This document shows, in pieces, positions 60,716 to 64,000 of a stretch of 64,000 nucleotides of DNA (its first letter is position 1; each line of letters opens with the position of its first letter). Made by a program: the position numbers and the translations under genes. Under the pieces are notes generated by a model. It was given only the letters and a program-made list of their open reading frames with translations. It did not search any database and was not told where the DNA came from. The stretch is taken from contig JAODMT010000009.1 in NCBI GenBank assembly GCA_025464975.1, positions 248,001 to 312,000 of the forward strand, written 5' to 3'. This DNA is from Microbacteriaceae bacterium. GTDB lineage: Bacteria > Actinomycetota > Actinomycetes > Actinomycetales > Microbacteriaceae.

Positions 60716-62635
60716 CTAGGCGTTCTGCTTCTTGAGTCGCGAGGTGCGGCGCTGACGGGCGCTCGCGTCGAGCTCCACCTTGCGAATGCGCACGAACTCC
60801 GGCGTCACCTCGACACACTCGTCTTCGCGGGCAAACTCGAGGCACTCCTCGAGGGTGAGCCTGCGGGACGGGGTCATGCGCTCGAAGGTGTCCGAGGTGG
60901 ACTGGCGCATGTTCGTGAGCTGCTTTTCCTTGGTGATGTTGACGTCCATGTCGTCCGCGCGCGAGTTCTCGCCGACGACCATGCCCTCGTACACCTCCTG
61001 GGTTGGCTCGACGAAGAAGGACATGCGCTCCTGCAGCGCGACCATGGCGAACGGGGTCGCGACTCCCGCGCGGTCCGCGACGATCGACCCGTTCACGCGG
61101 GTGACGATCTCGCCGGCCCAGGGCTCGTAGCCGTGCGAGACGGCGTTGGCGATGCCGGCACCACGAGTGATGGTGAGGAACTCGGTGCGGAAGCCGATGA
61201 GGCCACGCGACGGCACGACGAACTCCATGCGCACCCAACCGGTGCCGTGGTTCGACATGCCCTCCATGCGGCCCTTGCGAGCGGCGAGCAGCTGGGTGAT
61301 CGCTCCGAGGTACTCCTCCGGGGCATCGGTGGTGAGGTGCTCGAACGGCTCGTGCACCTTGCCGTTGACCTGCTTGACGACCACCTGCGGCTTGCCGACG
61401 GTGAGCTCGAAGCCCTCGCGACGCATCTGCTCGACCAGGATGGCCAGAGCAAGTTCGCCACGACCCTGCACCTCCCACGCGTCCGGGCGTCCGATGTCGA
61501 CGAGCTTGATCGAGACGTTACCGACGAGCTCGCGGTCGAGACGGTCCTTGACCATGCGAGCGGTGAGCTTGTGCCCCTTGACCTTGCCGATCATCGGGCT
61601 CGTGTTGGTTCCGATGGTCATTGAGATCGCCGGGTCGTCGACCGTGATGGTCGGAAGCGGGCGAACGTCGTTGGGGTCGGCGAGGGTCTCACCGATCGTG
61701 ATGTCTTCAAATCCGGCGACGGCGACGATGTCACCCGGTCCGGCCGACTCGGTCGGGAACCGGTCGAGTGCCCTCGTGATGAGCAGCTCGGTCACCTTGA
61801 CGTTGTGCACCGAGCCGTCGTGCTTGACCCAGGCGACGGTCTGACCCTTCTTGATCGTGCCGTTGAATACGCGAAGCAAGGCGAGGCGGCCAAGGAACGG
61901 CGAGGCGTCGAGGTTGGTGACGTGGGCCTGAAGGGGGTGCTCGTCGTCGTAGCTCGGGGCCGGGATGTGCTTGAGAATCGCGTCAAAGAGCGGCTCGAGG
62001 TCTTCGTTGTCCGGCAGTGAACCGTTCTCGGGCTTGTTCCAGCTCGCGGCTCCGTTGCGGCCGGAGGCGTAGACGATCGGCACGTCGAGGATGGCGTCGA
62101 GGTCGAGATCCGGGAAGTCATCGGACATGTCGCTCGCGAGTCCGAGGAGCAGATCCTGGCTCTCGGCCACGACCTCGTCGATGCGGGCGTCCGGACGGTC
62201 CGTCTTGTTGACGAGGAGGATGACCGGGAGCTTGGACTCGAGCGCCTTGCGAAGCACGAATCGCGTCTGCGGGAGCGGACCCTCGCTCGCATCCACGAGC
62301 AGGACGACGCCGTCGACCATGCTGAGGCCGCGCTCGACCTCACCGCCGAAGTCGGCGTGGCCGGGGGTGTCGATGACGTTGATCGTGATCGGGCCGCCGT
62401 CGCCGTTCTCGGCGGCGTGGATGCCGGAGTACGAGACGGCCGTGTTCTTGGCCAGGATCGTGATTCCCTTTTCGCGCTCGAGGTCATTCGAGTCCATCGC
62501 GCGCTCTTCGAGGTGCGCGTGCGCGGCAAAGGAGTTCGTCTGGCGCAGCATGGCGTCAACGAGCGTGGTCTTGCCATGGTCGACGTGAGCGACGATTGCT
62601 ACGTTGCGCAGGTCATTACGGGTGGCGATAGCCAT
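60716..62635 (-). CDS. typA: Ribosome-associated translational GTPase TypA/BipA
   Basis: A 639-residue GTPase. G1 AHVDHGKTT, G2 in the KGITI region (EREKGITILAKNT), G3 DTPGHADFGGE and G4 NKTDRPD are followed by EF-G-like domains and the TypA-specific C-terminus (RAGIA... LTLEECLEFAREDECVEVTP). It binds ribosomes under stress and cold. The ATG at 62635 begins the conserved N-terminus (AIATRNDLRNVAIVAHVDHG). The frame stays open to 62740 without family similarity. The region 62636-62956 holds only a terminator and short tandem repeats. Confidence 0.95.
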   Translation of the reverse strand: MAIATRNDLRNVAIVAHVDHGKTTLVDAMLRQTNSFAAHAHLEERAMDSNDLEREKGITILAKNTAVSYSGIHAAENGDGGPITINVIDTPGHADFGGEVERGLSMVDGVVLLVDASEGPLPQTRFVLRKALESKLPVILLVNKTDRPDARIDEVVAESQDLLLGLASDMSDDFPDLDLDAILDVPIVYASGRNGAASWNKPENGSLPDNEDLEPLFDAILKHIPAPSYDDEHPLQAHVTNLDASPFLGRLALLRVFNGTIKKGQTVAWVKHDGSVHNVKVTELLITRALDRFPTESAGPGDIVAVAGFEDITIGETLADPNDVRPLPTITVDDPAISMTIGTNTSPMIGKVKGHKLTARMVKDRLDRELVGNVSIKLVDIGRPDAWEVQGRGELALAILVEQMRREGFELTVGKPQVVVKQVNGKVHEPFEHLTTDAPEEYLGAITQLLAARKGRMEGMSNHGTGWVRMEFVVPSRGLIGFRTEFLTITRGAGIANAVSHGYEPWAGEIVTRVNGSIVADRAGVATPFAMVALQERMSFFVEPTQEVYEGMVVGENSRADDMDVNITKEKQLTNMRQSTSDTFERMTPSRRLTLEECLEFAREDECVEVTPEFVRIRKVELDASARQRRTSRLKKQNA

Positions 62636-62858
62636 AGTTGTACGTCCAGATTTGTCTCGAGAAAGAGGGAGGCCAGTGAGTGAGTCAGTGGCGGCAGAGT
62701 CACACCAGTGGTGCTCCGCACCCCACAGTCTACCTCGCATGACCGTATCGGCCCTGCTGGGTCTCTCAACAGTGCGCCCGATCAGGATATTCCGGGCCGT
62801 GGGCGACGGCTACGCGCCGCCTGCAGCGGTCGTGAACAAGCCGGAAGTGATGCGGATC

Positions 62859-62901
62859 AAAAAAGCGGATGGGCGCGAGTTGCCTGCACTCGCGCCCATC
62901 C
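62859..62901 (-). terminator. Strong terminator of the oligopeptide ABC ATPase gene
   Basis: A 14-bp perfect stem (GGATGGGCGCGAGT / ACTCGCGCCCATCC) with a 7-nt loop, followed on the minus strand by six T. It is about 55 nt past the ABC gene stop. Confidence 0.88.
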
Positions 62902-62956
62902 TGGCTGACTAGCCGACTAGCCGACTGGCTGACCCGGCGTTGCCGGGCCAGACCAA

Positions 62957-64000
62957 TCAGTCGGTTCCGGCCGCGAGGATCTTCGCGCGGAGCTCCCGGC
63001 GATCGCGCTGCACCACAGGATCGGGCAGCGGAACGGCGGCGATCAATCGCTGAGTGTACGGGTCGCGCGGATTGCGCAGAATCTCGTCTCGCGTGCCCAT
63101 CTCGGCGAGCCTGCCGTTGTGCATCACGGCGATCCGGTCGGCGAGGACGTCGATGACGGCGAGGTCGTGAGTGATGAAGAGACACGCGAACTGGAATTCG
63201 CGTTGCAATGACTTGATCAGCTCCAGCACCGTCGCCTGAACGGACACGTCGAGAGCGGAGGTTGGCTCGTCCGCGATGAGCAGCGCCGGCTTGAGGGCAA
63301 GCGCGCGCGCGATGCCGACTCGCTGCTTCTGGCCACCGGAGAGTTCGTGCGGATAGCGACTGTAGTAGGTGCGCGGCAGCTCAACGGAGTTCAGGAGTTG
63401 TTCGACCTCTCGCGCCAGGGCGGCACCCTTGGTCTTGTTGGCGAGCATGAGCGGCTCGCCGATGCTCTGCCCGATGGTCATTCGGGGGTTGAGGGACGAT
63501 GCCGGGTCCTGGAAGACGATTCCGGCCTTGCGGTGGACCTGGCGCACTATCTTGCGGTTCGGATTCGAGATGTCGGTGTCGACGACATCGAGCCGCCCTT
63601 CGGTGATCGGAAGAAGACCGATCGCCGCGCGTCCGAGGGTTGTCTTGCCAGATCCGGACTCGCCAACGAGTCCCATGACCTCTCCCTTATGCACCTGCAG
63701 GTCGACGTGATCGACGGCGCGGAATGCCTTGACCCGGCCCCGGCCCGGGTACTCGATCACCACATCCTGAAAGTCCAGCACCAGGGGCACCGAGGCGAGT
63801 TGACGCTCGGCCAACCGCGCGGCAGCCGCGGCGGCACGGTCGTTCTCCGCGATGCGCTCGCGCAGTTCGAGGCTCGCGTCGTCGCCTTCGACGATTGACG
63901 CGAGCGCAACGGTCATGTCTATGTCCGCGTCCGACGAATCGCGCTGCCCGAGGTGGGGCACGGCAGCCAGAAGGGCTTTTGTGTACGGGTGCTGAGGGTT
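62957..64000 (-). CDS. Oligopeptide/dipeptide ABC transporter, fused double ATPase (partial)
   Basis: This gene runs off the right edge; 347 residues of the C-terminal part are visible. The first bases encode NPQHPYTKALLAAVPHLGQ, the C-terminal signature of a first oligopeptide ATPase domain. A linker and a second ATPase follow: Walker A GLVGESGSGKTTLGR, Q-loop VFQDPASSLNP, signature LSGGQKQRVGIA, Walker B LLIADEPTSALD, and a switch His in FITHDLA. This is the DppDF-type fusion that drives peptide uptake. The ATG-like start inside the window is not the true one: the upstream codons continue in frame. A strong terminator follows the stop. Confidence 0.93.
   Translation of the reverse strand, partial: NPQHPYTKALLAAVPHLGQRDSSDADIDMTVALASIVEGDDASLELRERIAENDRAAAAAARLAERQLASVPLVLDFQDVVIEYPGRGRVKAFRAVDHVDLQVHKGEVMGLVGESGSGKTTLGRAAIGLLPITEGRLDVVDTDISNPNRKIVRQVHRKAGIVFQDPASSLNPRMTIGQSIGEPLMLANKTKGAALAREVEQLLNSVELPRTYYSRYPHELSGGQKQRVGIARALALKPALLIADEPTSALDVSVQATVLELIKSLQREFQFACLFITHDLAVIDVLADRIAVMHNGRLAEMGTRDEILRNPRDPYTQRLIAAVPLPDPVVQRDRRELRAKILAAGTD

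Noticed and set aside
62903-62935. Short tandem repeat (ACTAGCCG-type units) as a possible CRISPR or regulatory array.
   Set aside because: Only two to three degenerate units of 8-9 nt with no spacers, placed just after a terminator stem; most likely simple repeat drift.

Overview
The window is high-GC DNA from an actinobacterium, most likely Micrococcales and probably Microbacteriaceae. The evidence is GC-rich codon use with many GTG and TTG starts, a UPF0182 membrane protein, AdnA/AdnB instead of RecBCD, an MshB-like deacetylase, DUF3107 and DUF3117 small proteins, a PASTA-type penicillin-binding protein and a DtxR/IdeR box. There is no insertion sequence, phage, CRISPR array or rRNA. One initiator tRNA is present. 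Both ends cut genes: a ferredoxin reductase on the left and a double ABC ATPase on the right.

Bases 1-12.8 kb are an accessory catabolic region and the most interesting part. On the minus strand lies a tightly coupled operon for a homoprotocatechuate-type meta-cleavage route (HpaE-like dehydrogenase, HpaD-like extradiol dioxygenase, FAH/HpaG-like isomerase-hydrolase) followed by a ferredoxin and its reductase. A MarR-type regulator separates it from a plus-strand cytochrome P450 coupled to a PLP amino-acid decarboxylase. Then follow a glutamine-synthetase-like gamma-glutamyl ligase, an acetoacetate-decarboxylase-like protein, an APC permease and a PuuC-like aldehyde dehydrogenase. Six copies of one 18-bp imperfect palindrome (T[TC]GTTC-N6-[GT]AAC[GA]A and close variants) sit on the promoters of these six transcription units, so they look like one regulon, probably under the MarR protein. 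I infer uptake and breakdown of an aromatic amino acid or amine by a hybrid of Puu-like gamma-glutamylation, P450 chemistry and homoprotocatechuate ring cleavage.

Bases 12.8-23 kb hold a PASTA penicillin-binding protein, an ECF42-type sigma factor with its DGPF/YCII partner and a matching promoter, an APH-family kinase, tRNA-fMet, a UPF0182 protein and a PDZ-Lon (S16) protease.

Bases 23-41 kb follow an order also known from mycobacteria: DUF2342 metalloprotease, E1-like protein, UvrD2-like helicase, NudC, APH-like kinase, AdnB, AdnA, DUF3107 protein, small membrane protein, ferritin-like protein and DEAD-box helicase. An MFS exporter with a LysR regulator appears to be inserted in this block. 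The DEAD-box helicase has a leader ORF and seems to use an AUU start.

Bases 41-64 kb are mostly housekeeping: PHP phosphoesterase, EEP phosphatase, Xaa-Pro aminopeptidase, an MgtE_N/CBS-DUF1003-Mrp operon, TatB, O-methyltransferase, PIG-V-like mannosyltransferase, lysine/diaminopimelate genes (dapE, dapD, dapC with fdxA), citrate synthase, MshB-like deacetylase, an iron-regulated efeUOB operon, typA and an oligopeptide ABC ATPase.

At about a dozen genes a TANNNT -10 hexamer lies 6-8 nt before the start codon, which suggests that leaderless transcripts are common in this organism.
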